The position numbers and the translations under genes were made by a program. Below the pieces are notes generated by a model. It saw only the letters and a list, made by a program, of their open reading frames with translations. It searched no databases and was not told the DNA's origin. Shown here one piece after another: positions 27,237-36,238 of a DNA stretch of 64,000 bases. This DNA comes from Rhodoferax sp. WC2427 (GTDB lineage: Bacteria > Pseudomonadota > Gammaproteobacteria > Burkholderiales > Burkholderiaceae_C), in NCBI RefSeq assembly GCF_040822085.1, contig NZ_CP162006.1, positions 2,356,001 through 2,420,000 on the forward strand. The letters run 5' to 3'. The stretch's first letter is position 1. Each line of letters opens with the position of its first letter.

Positions 27237-29377
27237 GCGGCGGCATTGTCCAGGATCAGGCGCTGCACGGTAGCACAGAGTTCTTCCACGTCGTTGGGTT
27301 TGTGGATCAGCGCCTTCACGCCTTCGGCGATGGCGCTTTGCTCGATCTCGGCGGTGATGTAGCCCGAGGCCAGGGCCACCGGCAGGTCGGGGCGGATGCG
27401 CTGGGCTTCGCGCACCAGGTCTACGCCGCAGTAGCCGGGCATGTTGAAGTCGGTGACCAGCAGGTCGTAGGCCCCGGCATTGGCGCGCAGTTCGGCGGCG
27501 GCCTTGTTGGGGTCCGAGAAGCCGCTGACCCGAAAGCCGCGCCGACGCAGCACGCGTTCGACCAAAAACACCAGGGCGTGGTCGTCGTCCACATACATCA
27601 CGTGCTTGCCCAGTACCTGCTCGCTGGCCGCAGGCACGGGCTCGGTCTCGGGCGCATGGACGGCAAGCAGGGCGGCGAAATCGGAATCGGTCACCGGCTC
27701 CATCGCCGGGAAGTACAGGGTGAAGCGGCTGCCCAGCGAGGGCGCGCTTTGCACGTCGACGGCCCCGGCGTGGCTGCGCATCACGCCGTGCACCACGGCC
27801 AGGCCCAGGCCGGTGCCCTGGCCGACTTCCTTGGTGGTGAAAAACGGCTCGAAGATGCGCAGCAGGGTGTCGTCGTCCATGCCCTTGCCACTGTCGAGCA
27901 CTGTGAGCATGGCATACCCGCCCGGTGCCAGGCTGAGGCGGTCGCACAGGCGCGGGTCGGGTTCCACGCCTGCCAGTTCGATGCTGACCACGCCGCGCTG
28001 GTCGCCGTGGGCCTGGATGGCGTTGGTGCACAGGTTGAGTACGGCCTGCTGGACCTGCACCGCGTCGGCCATCACCAGCGGGGTGCTGGGGTCGATGTGC
28101 AGGTGCAGTTCCACCGCCGGGGGCAGGGTGACGCGCAGCAGGCGCTCGGTCTCGAACACCAGCTCGGCCAGGGCCACCGGGGCGCGGCGCGGGGCTTCGT
28201 TGCGGCTGAAGGTCAAAATCTGGCGCACCAGGTCGCGGGCGCGGCGACCGGCCTTGTCAATCTCGTGCAGGCTGACCTGGGCGGGCGAGTTGGGGCCGGC
28301 ATCTTCCTTGGCCAGCTCCACATTGCCCAGGATGGCGCTGAGGATGTTGTTGAAGTCGTGCGCAATGCCCCCGGCCATGGTGCCCACGGCCTGCATTTTT
28401 TGCGACTCGCGCAGCTGCGCTTCGAGCACACTGCGCTGCACTTCGGCGCGCTTGCGGCTGGTCAGGTCGCGGGCGAAGACGGTGGTGGTTTCGCCGCCGG
28501 GGTGCCGCTCGAACGACACGCTCACTTCCACCGACAGCCGTTTGCCACTGGCGGTAAGGGCCGTCATTTCGCCCAGAAACGCCTGGGTGGAGATCTGGTT
28601 CAGCGCCAACGCGTGCCCGGCGTCGGGGAAGAAGCGCGTCAGCAGGCTGCCCAGGGCCTGCTCCGGCGGGCACTGGAACAGCACCGCCGCCGTGGGGTTG
28701 AAGACGGTGATGTACTGGTCCTTGTCGACGCAGATGATGGCGTCCAGCGCCGAGTTGATGATGGCCTCCAGGCGGCTTTCGCTGGAGCGCAGTTGCTCGT
28801 TGCGCTGGCGCAGGGCCGACGCACTGAGCTGCAGGGCGCGGCGCTCGGCCAGCAGCGGGCCCTGGTCCACCACGGCGCAGATGTATTGGGCGATGGCGTC
28901 GGATGCGCTTTCCAGCCGGGCAATGTGCAGGTCGCCCGACATGGCCCCGTCCTGGCCGATGCTGAACACCACCTCGGTGGCCTCGCAGTGGCCGTCCACC
29001 CGCGCTTCGCGGAAGGCCTGGCGGACCTGTTCGGTGCAGCCGGGGCTGACGAAGGGCATCAAAAAGTGCAACGGGCGGTCGCGTTCGGTGGGCTGGAACA
29101 GGCGCTGCGCCATCGCGTTGCTTTGCACCACCATGTCGTGGTCGTCCACCACCATCAGGGCCAGCGGCACGCTGGAAAACAGGGTTTCAAAGCGCTCGGA
29201 TGCCGCCTCCGATGCCGCCTGGCTGTAGCGCAGCACCTTGTTCTGGCTCTCCAGCTCCGCCTGGCGGTTGCGCAGGTCCTGGATCAGCTGGTGGACCGGG
29301 TAGGCCGGCTGCAGGCTGTCCTGGGCCAGGCTGAGCTGAGCGCTGGGTACCAGGGCGGGGGGGGAAGACTGGCGCAT
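27233..29377 (-). CDS. Hybrid histidine kinase (PAS, HisKA, HATPase, receiver)
   Basis: This sensor of about 714 residues has two PAS-like domains (about 60-165 and 195-315), a histidine phosphotransfer domain with HDFNN (H340), an ATPase domain with N box ([10 protein letters not shown]) and G boxes ([16 protein letters not shown]), and a C-terminal receiver with the phospho-acceptor in [10 protein letters not shown]. There is no membrane segment, so it senses inside the cell. The kinase part is of the HDFNN (NtrB-related HisKA) type. The ATG at 29377 was chosen; an in-frame GTG at 29425 is possible. No DNA-binding response regulator lies nearby. Confidence 0.9.
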   Translation of the reverse strand: MRQSSPPALVPSAQLSLAQDSLQPAYPVHQLIQDLRNRQAELESQNKVLRYSQAASEAASERFETLFSSVPLALMVVDDHDMVVQSNAMAQRLFQPTERDRPLHFLMPFVSPGCTEQVRQAFREARVDGHCEATEVVFSIGQDGAMSGDLHIARLESASDAIAQYICAVVDQGPLLAERRALQLSASALRQRNEQLRSSESRLEAIINSALDAIICVDKDQYITVFNPTAAVLFQCPPEQALGSLLTRFFPDAGHALALNQISTQAFLGEMTALTASGKRLSVEVSVSFERHPGGETTTVFARDLTSRKRAEVQRSVLEAQLRESQKMQAVGTMAGGIAHDFNNILSAILGNVELAKEDAGPNSPAQVSLHEIDKAGRRARDLVRQILTFSRNEAPRRAPVALAELVFETERLLRVTLPPAVELHLHIDPSTPLVMADAVQVQQAVLNLCTNAIQAHGDQRGVVSIELAGVEPDPRLCDRLSLAPGGYAMLTVLDSGKGMDDDTLLRIFEPFFTTKEVGQGTGLGLAVVHGVMRSHAGAVDVQSAPSLGSRFTLYFPAMEPVTDSDFAALLAVHAPETEPVPAASEQVLGKHVMYVDDDHALVFLVERVLRRRGFRVSGFSDPNKAAAELRANAGAYDLLVTDFNMPGYCGVDLVREAQRIRPDLPVALASGYITAEIEQSAIAEGVKALIHKPNDVEELCATVQRLILDNAAA

Positions 29378-29623
29378 GGAGACTTTAGGGCGGCTGTACG
29401 ACGGTTGTAAAAACGGGCGCTGCACCGCAGGGGCCCGACCAGGGGGTTCTGATCCTGTGCAGCGTAAACCAATATTTTTTTAGTGAATAGACGTAACAGT
29501 TTACGGGCTCACGCGGCATCTGTCTCCTATCTGTACTAGTCTGCTGGCAGATAGATATATTTTGTGAACGAGTTACCATCCAAGGATCCGTGTGCATACA
29601 CGTAAAACGATGGCTTTTTATTA

Positions 29624-31921
29624 ATGTCTCCCGCATTCAGTCCTGTACTCCTCTACTCCCTCTTGGCCAATATGGTGGTGGGCCTGACCATGGGTTCGGC
29701 TTTGCTGTGGGTGTGGCACGGGCACCGCACCCAGCTGTTCACCCGGGACCTGGGGGCCGCCCAGCTGGCCCAGTCCATGGTGCCCGTGGGCTACTTGATG
29801 AGCCAGTGGGTGGGTGCTGGGTGGATCTTCCCCGGCATGCTGCTGGCCGTTTTTGGCCAGATTGCCAGCATTGCGCTGATGCTGCGCGGCAGCAGCCGTT
29901 TGTCCGGCTGGGTTTTTTCGCGTTTGGAATGGGTGGTGTTTCTGGGTTTGCTGGTGGTGGCCGGGCTGTGGGTGCTGTTGTTCAATGACCCTACGGTGGC
30001 GGTGTGGGCGAGCCCGTTCTTGATGACTTTGGCGGGCGCGGTGGTAACCCGGGGTCTGCGGGGCGGCCTGCTGGCCGACCGGTTGGTAGGGCCGTTGCTG
30101 GTGTTGCTGGGGCTGAACCAGCTGTGTTTTGCCTTGTGGGGCCAGGCGGGTCTGCTGATCCAGTCGAACGTGGGAGCGGTGCTGCGGCTGTTTCTGGGCC
30201 TGATGCTGGTGTATGCCACGCTGGACCGCACGATGCTTGAATCCGATAACCTGCGTGAACGGTTTCAGCACTTGGTGGAGCGCTCGCACCAGGGCATTCT
30301 GGTGCTGGTCAATAAGCGGGTGCGGTATGCCAACCCGGCACTGTTGGGTCTGTACGGTTTCGGGCGCGTGGAAGAAGTGACCATGCCGGATCTGCTCCAA
30401 GGCGTGCGGCGTGAAGAAATTGACCAGCTGCGGGTGCGGTACCAGCAAATTGAGAGCGGCAGTGTGGACGAGCTGCAATGGGAAGGCCTGCGGCACCGCA
30501 AGGACGGCTCTTCGGTGTGGCTGCGGTTTTCGGGCTGGCGCACGCTGTGGGGCGATGCGCAGGCGATCCAGATTCTGGTCACCGACCAGACCGACCGCCA
30601 CGACGCCACCCAGGCCTTGCTGTACCAGGCCATGCACGACGAATTGACCGGCCTGCCCAACCGCAGCGCCTTGCTGCAGCGCCTGCGCCAGTGCTGTGGA
30701 GACACGTCCGAGCGGCACGGCTTTGGCCTGGTGCTGCTGGGGGTCGACCGCTTCAAGCTGTTCAATGAAGCCCACGGCCATTCGCTGGGCGATGAAGTGC
30801 TCAAGGCATTGGCGCTGGCGCTGGCGCGCGAATTGGGTGAAGGCTGCGAGCTGATGCGGCTGGGGGCCGATGAGTTTGCCTTTCTGTCGCGTTCCCATCG
30901 GGACGGTGACAGTGCTGCAGCCAAAGCGCGCCGGGTGCAGCAGTTGCTGCTGCGCCCGCTGGTGCTGCCGCAGCGCAACTTCTTTATCGACGTGTCCATG
31001 GGCATTGCGCTGTACCCAGAGCATGCCCAGGATGCCGAGGCCTTGCTGCGTGCGGCCAATGCCGCCATGCACGCTGCCAAACGCACGCCCGGCACCTCGG
31101 TGGCGCTGGCCGAGGCCCGGTTTGAGCGCGGCTCCAGCGACGTGTTCGAGCAGGAGCAGGCGTTGCGCGCGGGCATCGAGCAGTGCGAATTCAGCCTGTA
31201 CTACCAGCCCAAGGTGCATGCCCAGACCGGGCAACTGGCCAGCTTTGAGGCGCTGGCGCGCTGGCACCGCCCCGGCGTGGGCTGGGTCAGCCCGGTGGAA
31301 TTCATTGGCGTGGCCGAGCGCACCGGCTTGATTGCCGACCTGGGCTTGCTGTTGCTCAGCCTGGCGTGCGAGCAGGTGGCCGCATGGCGCCAGCGGTTTA
31401 CCCAGGTGGTGCCGGTGGCGGTGAACGTCTCGCCGCTGCAGATGCTGGACGGTGGTTTCCCGGAACTGGTGGAGCAGCAGCTGCTGCAGTACAGACTGCC
31501 CGCGCACGCCATCACCCTGGAGATCACCGAAAGCGCGGCGGTGGCTAATCTGGACCAGGCGCGTGAACAGATCCGGCAGCTGCGCAACCTGGGCGTTGCC
31601 GTGGGGTTGGACGATTTTGGCACCGGGTTTTCGTCGCTGAACATGCTGCGCAGCCTGCCGCTGCAGTCGGTGAAGATCGACCGGGGTCTGATCGAACCCC
31701 TGCCCGCAACCGATGCCGCCGCCGTAGTGCAGGCGATCTGCCAGTTGGCCGTGGCCCTGCGGTTGGATGTGGTGGCCGAAGGCATAGAAACCCCCGCCCA
31801 GGCCCGCATCGCGCGGCTAGCGGGTTGCCTGGAGCTGCAGGGGGATTTGTTTGCCAAGCCGCTGACTCCGCACGACGCCGGGCAGTGGCTGCAAGACGCG
31901 CCCATCGCCGTCTGGACCTGA
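29624..31921 (+). CDS. Membrane PAS / degenerate GGDEF / EAL c-di-GMP protein
   Basis: This 765-residue protein has about six membrane segments in the first 200 residues, a PAS domain (about 215-330), a GGDEF-type domain (about 335-495) and an EAL domain (about 515-760). The cyclase signature reads GADEF at residues 414-418, a change at the second glycine, so cyclase activity is doubtful. The EAL site looks complete: EAL at 542-544, then NVSP, LEITES, DDFGTGFSS, KIDRG and AEGIET. It is therefore most likely a phosphodiesterase lowering c-di-GMP, perhaps with a regulatory GTP-binding domain. It diverges from the hybrid kinase gene and ends at a strong terminator. Confidence 0.92.
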   Translation: MSPAFSPVLLYSLLANMVVGLTMGSALLWVWHGHRTQLFTRDLGAAQLAQSMVPVGYLMSQWVGAGWIFPGMLLAVFGQIASIALMLRGSSRLSGWVFSRLEWVVFLGLLVVAGLWVLLFNDPTVAVWASPFLMTLAGAVVTRGLRGGLLADRLVGPLLVLLGLNQLCFALWGQAGLLIQSNVGAVLRLFLGLMLVYATLDRTMLESDNLRERFQHLVERSHQGILVLVNKRVRYANPALLGLYGFGRVEEVTMPDLLQGVRREEIDQLRVRYQQIESGSVDELQWEGLRHRKDGSSVWLRFSGWRTLWGDAQAIQILVTDQTDRHDATQALLYQAMHDELTGLPNRSALLQRLRQCCGDTSERHGFGLVLLGVDRFKLFNEAHGHSLGDEVLKALALALARELGEGCELMRLGADEFAFLSRSHRDGDSAAAKARRVQQLLLRPLVLPQRNFFIDVSMGIALYPEHAQDAEALLRAANAAMHAAKRTPGTSVALAEARFERGSSDVFEQEQALRAGIEQCEFSLYYQPKVHAQTGQLASFEALARWHRPGVGWVSPVEFIGVAERTGLIADLGLLLLSLACEQVAAWRQRFTQVVPVAVNVSPLQMLDGGFPELVEQQLLQYRLPAHAITLEITESAAVANLDQAREQIRQLRNLGVAVGLDDFGTGFSSLNMLRSLPLQSVKIDRGLIEPLPATDAAAVVQAICQLAVALRLDVVAEGIETPAQARIARLAGCLELQGDLFAKPLTPHDAGQWLQDAPIAVWT

Positions 31922-31928
31922 CCCCTAT

Positions 31929-31961
31929 AAAAAAAAAGCCGCATCGGATGCGGCTTTTTTT
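31929..31961. terminator. Bidirectional intrinsic terminator
   Basis: A GCCGCATC...GATGCGGC stem is flanked by a run of nine A on the left and seven T on the right, so it can end transcripts from either side. It separates the c-di-GMP gene (+) from the small basic protein gene (-). Confidence 0.85.
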
Positions 31962-31972
31962 GCGGGGAGGGC

Positions 31973-32113
31973 TTACTTCTTCAGCTTGCCACGGACGGGC
32001 ACCACGGTGGTGATGGTGGGGCGCACCGCATCGGTAGAGATGGGCTTGGGAGGCGAAGTGTCCTTCTTGGGCTTCTTCGCTTCCTTGTTGGTTTTTTGCT
32101 CGCCTTTGGCCAT
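31973..32113 (-). CDS. Small basic protein, 46 residues
   Basis: This short gene encodes MAKGEQKTNKEAKKPKKD followed by a proline- and threonine-containing middle and a basic end (VRGKLKK). It is lysine-rich and likely disordered. Support for it being real is the well-placed GGAG eight bases before the ATG and the shared terminator just after its stop. No function is recognised; its charge would suit nucleic-acid or ribosome contact. Confidence 0.65.
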   Translation of the reverse strand: MAKGEQKTNKEAKKPKKDTSPPKPISTDAVRPTITTVVPVRGKLKK

Positions 32114-32212
32114 GTTTTTCTCCAGTCGATTAAGAGGTTTCTATGGCCGTAAGCTTATCAGTTCAAAGCTGGTTTTGAGACCCGGCGCGGCAAAGTTTAT
32201 AGCCTCTTTCTT

Positions 32213-32893
32213 TTACGCCAGCTTCTGCAACAACGCCTGCGCCGCCGCCTCGGACGACGCGGGGTTTTGCCCGGTGACCAGCAGGCCGTCGGTCACCACA
32301 TACGACTGCCAGTCCGGGCCCTTGGAGTAGCTGCCGCCGTTGGCAACCAGCATGTCTTCGACCAGGAAGGGCACGATGTCGGTCAGGCCCACGCCCTCTT
32401 CTTCGCTGTTGGTGAAGCCGGTGACGGACTTGCCGCGCACGATGGATTGGCCATCGGCTGCCTTGGCGTGGCGCAGCACGCCTGGAGCGTGGCATACGGC
32501 GGCCACCGGCTTGCCCGTGGCCAGGAAGGTTTCAATCAGCGCAATCGAGTGGGCATCTTCGGCCAGGTCCCACAGCGGGCCGTGGCCGCCGGGGTAGAAC
32601 ACCGCGTCGAAGTCGGCGGCAGACACGTTGGCCAACACATGGGTGCTGGCCAGCAGCGCCTGGGCAGCGGGGTCGGCCTTGAAGCGCAGGGTGGCCGCGG
32701 TTTGCGAGCCCGGGTCGTCGCTCTTGGGGTCCAACGGTGGCTGGCCGCCTTGGGGCGAGGCCAGGGTGATGGTGGCACCGGCTTCTTGGAAGACGTAGTA
32801 CGGCGCGGCAAATTCTTCCAGCCAGAAGCCGGTTTTGGCACCGGTGTTGCCGAGTTGGTCGTGCGATGTGAGCACCATGAGGATCTTGGACAT
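32213..32893 (-). CDS. DJ-1/PfpI-family protein (Hsp31/glyoxalase III-like)
   Basis: This 226-residue protein of the type-1 glutamine-amidotransferase-like superfamily has the nucleophile elbow AAVCHAPG with C134 and an acidic residue near the start (E26/E27), the layout of Hsp31-like DJ-1 proteins. Relatives act on methylglyoxal (glyoxalase III) or as deglycases or chaperones. It lies 27 bp downstream of the iron-dependent alcohol dehydrogenase gene in the same direction, beyond a TetR-type operator, so the two probably form one aldehyde-response transcript. Confidence 0.9.
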   Translation of the reverse strand: MSKILMVLTSHDQLGNTGAKTGFWLEEFAAPYYVFQEAGATITLASPQGGQPPLDPKSDDPGSQTAATLRFKADPAAQALLASTHVLANVSAADFDAVFYPGGHGPLWDLAEDAHSIALIETFLATGKPVAAVCHAPGVLRHAKAADGQSIVRGKSVTGFTNSEEEGVGLTDIVPFLVEDMLVANGGSYSKGPDWQSYVVTDGLLVTGQNPASSEAAAQALLQKLA

Positions 32894-32920
32894 GGGGGTT
32901 TCCTGGTGGGTTGAGAGAAA

Positions 32921-34081
32921 TTACAGGGCGGCTTGCAGCACGCGGCGGCTGACTTCGGGGGTCACGTCGCCGTGTTCGCCCAGGCGGGTCATGCCGTGTT
33001 CGGTGAGCTGGGCCACCAGCACGTCGATGGCCTCTGGGCCCAGTCCGTAGGCCGATAAACGTGTGGGGATGCCCATGCGCTCGAAGAAATCGCGGGTGGC
33101 GGCGATGGTGGCGGTGATGCGCTCATCGTTGCTGCCGCTGCGGATGCCCCAGACGCGCTCGCCGTACTGCAGCAGCTTGGCGTGTTTGGGTACCCGGCGC
33201 TCTTCCAGCATGGCGGGCAGCACGATGGCCAGGGTGCGGGCGTGGTCGATGTTGTGCAGGGCGGTGAGTTCGTGACCCACCATGTGGGTCGACCAGTCTT
33301 GCGGCACGCCCGAGCCGATCAGCCCGTTCAGCGCCAGGGTGGCGGCCCAGACCAGGTTGGCGCGGTCGTCGTACACCGGCTCGGGCGCGGTCAGCAGGCG
33401 CGGGCCCACGTCGATGAGGGTGTGCAGAATGCCTTCGGCAAAGCGGTCTTGCAGCGGTGCGTTGACCGGGTAGGTCAGGTACTGTTCTACCGTGTGCACA
33501 AACGCGTCCACCACGCCGTTGGCCAGTTGCTGGGGTGGCAGGGTGTAGGTTTTGGTGGGGTCGAGCACCGAAAACTGCGGGTACACGTGCTGGCTGCGGA
33601 AGGGCAGCTTGGCACCGATGTCGCGCCGGGTGATCACGCCGCCCTTGTTCATCTCCGAGCCGGTGGCGGGCAGGGTCAGCACCGTGCCAAAGGGCAGGGC
33701 GCGGGTGATGTTGGCACCGCCCTTGAGGAGGATGTCCCAGGCATCGCCTTCAAACAAGGCCGCTGCGGCGATGAACTTGGCCGCGTCGATCACCGAGCCA
33801 CCCCCCACTGCCAGCAAAAAGTCAAAGCCGCCTTCGCGCACCTGCTGCACGGCCTGCATGGCGGTGTCGAAGCTGGGGTTGGGCTCGATGCCGGTGAAGG
33901 TGGCGTGGGCGCGGCTGCCCAGGGCCTGGCGCACTTCGGCCAGGGTGCCGGCTTTCTCGGCGCTGGCGCCGCCCACCAGGATCAGCACCTTGGCGGCGGC
34001 GGGCACCAGCGTGGTGAGGTCGGCAATGCGGTCTTTGCCAAAGACGATGTGGGTGGGATTGTGGAAATCAAAGGGGTTCAT
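32921..34081 (-). CDS. Iron-dependent alcohol dehydrogenase (YqhD-like)
   Basis: This 386-residue group III alcohol dehydrogenase has the family opening NPFDFHNPTHIVFGKD, the NADP-binding GGGSVIDAAKFIAAA and metal ligands in VVDAFVHTVEQYL and VGHELTALHNIDHARTLAIV. It most resembles YqhD, an NADPH-dependent aldehyde reductase that removes reactive aldehydes. A TetR-type operator lies 25 bp upstream, matching one in front of the neighbouring TetR gene. The co-oriented DJ-1/PfpI gene downstream supports a role in aldehyde or electrophile stress. Confidence 0.92.
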   Translation of the reverse strand: MNPFDFHNPTHIVFGKDRIADLTTLVPAAAKVLILVGGASAEKAGTLAEVRQALGSRAHATFTGIEPNPSFDTAMQAVQQVREGGFDFLLAVGGGSVIDAAKFIAAAALFEGDAWDILLKGGANITRALPFGTVLTLPATGSEMNKGGVITRRDIGAKLPFRSQHVYPQFSVLDPTKTYTLPPQQLANGVVDAFVHTVEQYLTYPVNAPLQDRFAEGILHTLIDVGPRLLTAPEPVYDDRANLVWAATLALNGLIGSGVPQDWSTHMVGHELTALHNIDHARTLAIVLPAMLEERRVPKHAKLLQYGERVWGIRSGSNDERITATIAATRDFFERMGIPTRLSAYGLGPEAIDVLVAQLTEHGMTRLGEHGDVTPEVSRRVLQAAL

Positions 34082-34105
34082 GGGGTTCCTTGGGGTGGTT
34101 ATAAG

Positions 34106-34120
34106 TAGACCGGTCGGCTA
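34106..34120. promoter_or_regulatory. Predicted TetR operator upstream of the YqhD-like gene
   Basis: TAGACCGGTCGGCTA reads as TAGAC-N5-GGCTA, one mismatch from a perfect inverted repeat. It closely matches the site at 34824-34838 (shared pattern TAGACCnGTCGnCTA). Its position 25 bp before the dehydrogenase start suits repression. Confidence 0.6.
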
Positions 34121-34144
34121 GTAATTTGGCAAAAATATATCAAA

Positions 34145-34180
34145 AATAATAGCTGCTCACGCCCATCAGACAAGCGTGGA
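34145..34180 (-). repeat. Dispersed palindromic repeat, copy 9
   Basis: Reverse-oriented copy: ATAGCTGCTCACGCCCATCA followed by GACAAGCGTG. It lies just downstream of the TetR gene. Confidence 0.65.
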
Positions 34181-34804
34181 GTCGAGTATTTGTTCAGTAG
34201 CCAGCAGGGCGTGTTCAAAGGGCGAGTTGTCGCGCCGCAGCTTGGACAGCAAGCTGGCACCCAGCCAGAGCTGGTACAGCGTGAGCGCGGTGGCGTGAGC
34301 ATCAAGGTGGGGCGGCACCGAACCGTCGGCCACGGCATCCTGCAAGCACCCGGCGATGCGCTGCACGATCTGGTCGGTGCCGTCGCGCAGGGTCAGGCGC
34401 ATGGCCTCGGACATATCGGCCACCTCCGCGCTGAGTTTGACGACCAGGCATTTGGTGCTGGTGGTGGTGGTGGCTGGGCTGTGGGTGTCGGCGGTAGGGT
34501 CGCAGCTTGTGGCGCATTGGGTGCTGTTCCAGTGCTGCCAGTAGCGCATCAGGCGCACGCGCCCGGTTGTACCGTCGGGGCGGAACATCGCCTCCAGGCC
34601 TTGCACGTAGCGGTCCATGTAGCGCACCAGCAGGGCCTCGCCAAAGCGTTCTTTGGAGCTGAAGTAGTGGTAGAACGAACCCTTGGGCACGCCGGCCACG
34701 GCCAGAATTTCGGCCAGGCCCACGCCGACAAAGCCCTTGGTGGCGATCAGGCGCTCGCCACAGTCGAGGATGTGGTGTTTGGCGGTGGGGGCATCGTTGG
34801 ACAT
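34166..34804 (-). CDS. TetR-family transcriptional repressor
   Basis: This 212-residue protein has the TetR helix-turn-helix at about residues 8-54 (FVGVGLAEILAVAGVPKGSFYHYFSSKERF) and a C-terminal ligand domain containing a cysteine-rich stretch (QCATSCDPTAD) and a further cysteine (TTSTKCLVV). Cysteines of this kind are used by electrophile-sensing TetR proteins such as NemR, so redox or aldehyde sensing is a reasonable inference. A matched pair of operators lies before this gene and before the dehydrogenase gene downstream, consistent with autorepression and control of the detoxification pair. Confidence 0.9.
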   Translation of the reverse strand: MSNDAPTAKHHILDCGERLIATKGFVGVGLAEILAVAGVPKGSFYHYFSSKERFGEALLVRYMDRYVQGLEAMFRPDGTTGRVRLMRYWQHWNSTQCATSCDPTADTHSPATTTTSTKCLVVKLSAEVADMSEAMRLTLRDGTDQIVQRIAGCLQDAVADGSVPPHLDAHATALTLYQLWLGASLLSKLRRDNSPFEHALLATEQILDSTLV

Positions 34805-34823
34805 GGGTGTATTGTAGCGCTAG

Positions 34824-34838
34824 TAGACCAGTCGTCTA
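34824..34838. promoter_or_regulatory. Predicted TetR operator upstream of the tetR gene
   Basis: TAGAC-CAGTC-GTCTA is a perfect 5-bp inverted repeat with a 5-base spacer, 20 bp before the TetR start. It matches the site before the YqhD-like gene at 12 or more of 15 positions. Confidence 0.65.
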
Positions 34839-34879
34839 TTATCTCGCCGTACAAAGCCCTTGGAGGGTGGGCTTTTGTT

Positions 34880-35089
34880 TCAGTAGTGGGGTGGCAGGTC
34901 GTCAGTGGGGCTGCGCGGGCCGTCCAGGCCGCCGGTGTTGCGCTGCTGCAGGCGGGCCACTTCGCGCACCAGCAGGTCGATTTGCTGCTGCTGGCGGATC
35001 ACCACCAGGTCGAGTTGCTCCAGCAGGTCTTCGGTGAAGCTGGCTTTGATTTCCAGGTCGGTCAGGCGTTGGTCAATGGTGTCATGCAT
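34880..35089 (-). CDS. slyX: SlyX-family protein
   Basis: This 69-residue coiled-coil protein has the SlyX pattern: RLTDLEIKASFTEDLLEQLD then a Q-rich helix VVIRQQQQIDLLVREV and a C-terminal PPHY motif. The role of SlyX is not known. It stands between the TetR and YitT genes in the same direction as both. Confidence 0.9.
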   Translation of the reverse strand: MHDTIDQRLTDLEIKASFTEDLLEQLDLVVIRQQQQIDLLVREVARLQQRNTGGLDGPRSPTDDLPPHY

Positions 35090-35116
35090 AGCCCGTATTG
35101 GACACTACCGCACCGC

Positions 35117-35725
35117 CTACAAAACCGCGTACCGGCCCGGCTTGTGGTTGATCCAGATAAACAGGTTCATCACCACCGCGCCCAGTACCGAATAGCCCAC
35201 GCGGGCGGGTTCGATCACGGTCAGCGCCAGCAGCACGATGCTGCAGTCGATGGCCATCTGCACCTTGCCCGCGCGCCAGCCGTAGGTCTTTTGCAAATAT
35301 AAAGTAACGATAGTGGCGCCGCCCAGGCTGGCGCGGTGCCGGGCCAGGAACAGGCAGCCCGACCCCAGCAGCAGCCCGCCCAGCACGGCGGCGTAGGCCG
35401 GGTGCAGGCGCTCGATGGCAAACAGCTTGGGCGACCACTCCATCATCGCCGCCAGCATGCTGATGGCCACAAAAGTCTTGAGCGTGAACTCGCGCCCCAT
35501 GCGCGTCCAGGCGAACCAGTAAAACGGCAGGTTGATGGCAAAAAACAGCTTGCCCAGCGTGATGCCGGTAGCGTAATGCAGCAAAAACGCCACTCCGGCA
35601 GTTCCGCCGGTCAGCATGCCCACCTGGCCAAACAAGATCAGCGCCAGCGACACAAACAGCGTGCCTGCAAAAATCGCCTGTGCGTCTTCAAACGGGGTGT
35701 GGAGGTGTACGGGGGATTCAGCCAT
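35117..35725 (-). CDS. YitT-family membrane protein
   Basis: This 202-residue protein has about five to six membrane segments and the YitT features GGTAGVAFLLHYATGI and GGATIVTLYLQKTYGWRAGK. YitT proteins are a conserved transporter-like family with unproven substrates. It lies 27 bp upstream of slyX in the same direction. Confidence 0.85.
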   Translation of the reverse strand: MAESPVHLHTPFEDAQAIFAGTLFVSLALILFGQVGMLTGGTAGVAFLLHYATGITLGKLFFAINLPFYWFAWTRMGREFTLKTFVAISMLAAMMEWSPKLFAIERLHPAYAAVLGGLLLGSGCLFLARHRASLGGATIVTLYLQKTYGWRAGKVQMAIDCSIVLLALTVIEPARVGYSVLGAVVMNLFIWINHKPGRYAVL

Positions 35726-35755
35726 GGCCGGTTCCCCAGCAGGAACTGTGCCGCA

Positions 35756-36238
35756 CTAAATGTTTTTCTGCAAAAACACTGCATGCCCGGCGGATGCGAC
35801 CAGCTGGTAACCCACGAACCCAAAGCGCGCGTAGCTGGCCTGGGCCTGGGCATTGCCGGTCAGCACCTCCAGCGTCAGCTTGCAGCAACCCCGCTCCCGC
35901 GCGTGCTGCTGCACCGCCGCCAGCAGCGCCTGGCCCACGCCCTGGCCCCGGTGCGCGGGGTGCACCGCCATGTCGTGGATATTCAGCAGCGGCTGGGCTT
36001 TGAAGGTCGAATAGCCCTCGAAGCAATTGGCCAGGCCGACAGGTTCCTCGCCCCGCCAGGCGATGAAGCTGGCCGCATGCGGGCGCAGCGCGAGGTCAGC
36101 GCACAGGCGTTCGCGCGTGTCGTCGCTGAGCGGTGTGGCGCCGCCCATCGGATCCTGGGCATACAGGTCCAGCAGGTAGACCAGCGCGGCTGCGTCCACG
36201 GGGTTGCGGTAGTCGACGCGGCGGACTTGCACCACCAT
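35756..36238 (-). CDS. GNAT-family N-acetyltransferase
   Basis: This 160-residue GNAT protein has the acetyl-CoA-binding motif A in AVHPAHRGQGVGQALLAAVQ and the following LTLEVLTGNAQAQASYARFGF. The ATG at 36238 overlaps the gcvP stop codon by one base (TGATG), so it may be translated by reinitiation after gcvP. The acetylated substrate is unknown, and a link to glycine metabolism rests on position alone. Confidence 0.88.
   Translation of the reverse strand: MVVQVRRVDYRNPVDAAALVYLLDLYAQDPMGGATPLSDDTRERLCADLALRPHAASFIAWRGEEPVGLANCFEGYSTFKAQPLLNIHDMAVHPAHRGQGVGQALLAAVQQHARERGCCKLTLEVLTGNAQAQASYARFGFVGYQLVASAGHAVFLQKNI

Noticed and set aside
27302..29410. 702-codon plus-strand frame opposite the hybrid histidine kinase
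   Set aside because: Antisense shadow of a gene with complete kinase motifs.
29527..29554. CTATCTG-N14-CAGATAG inverted repeat between the histidine kinase and c-di-GMP genes
   Set aside because: Possibly regulatory, but only one copy is seen and no regulator gene is adjacent.
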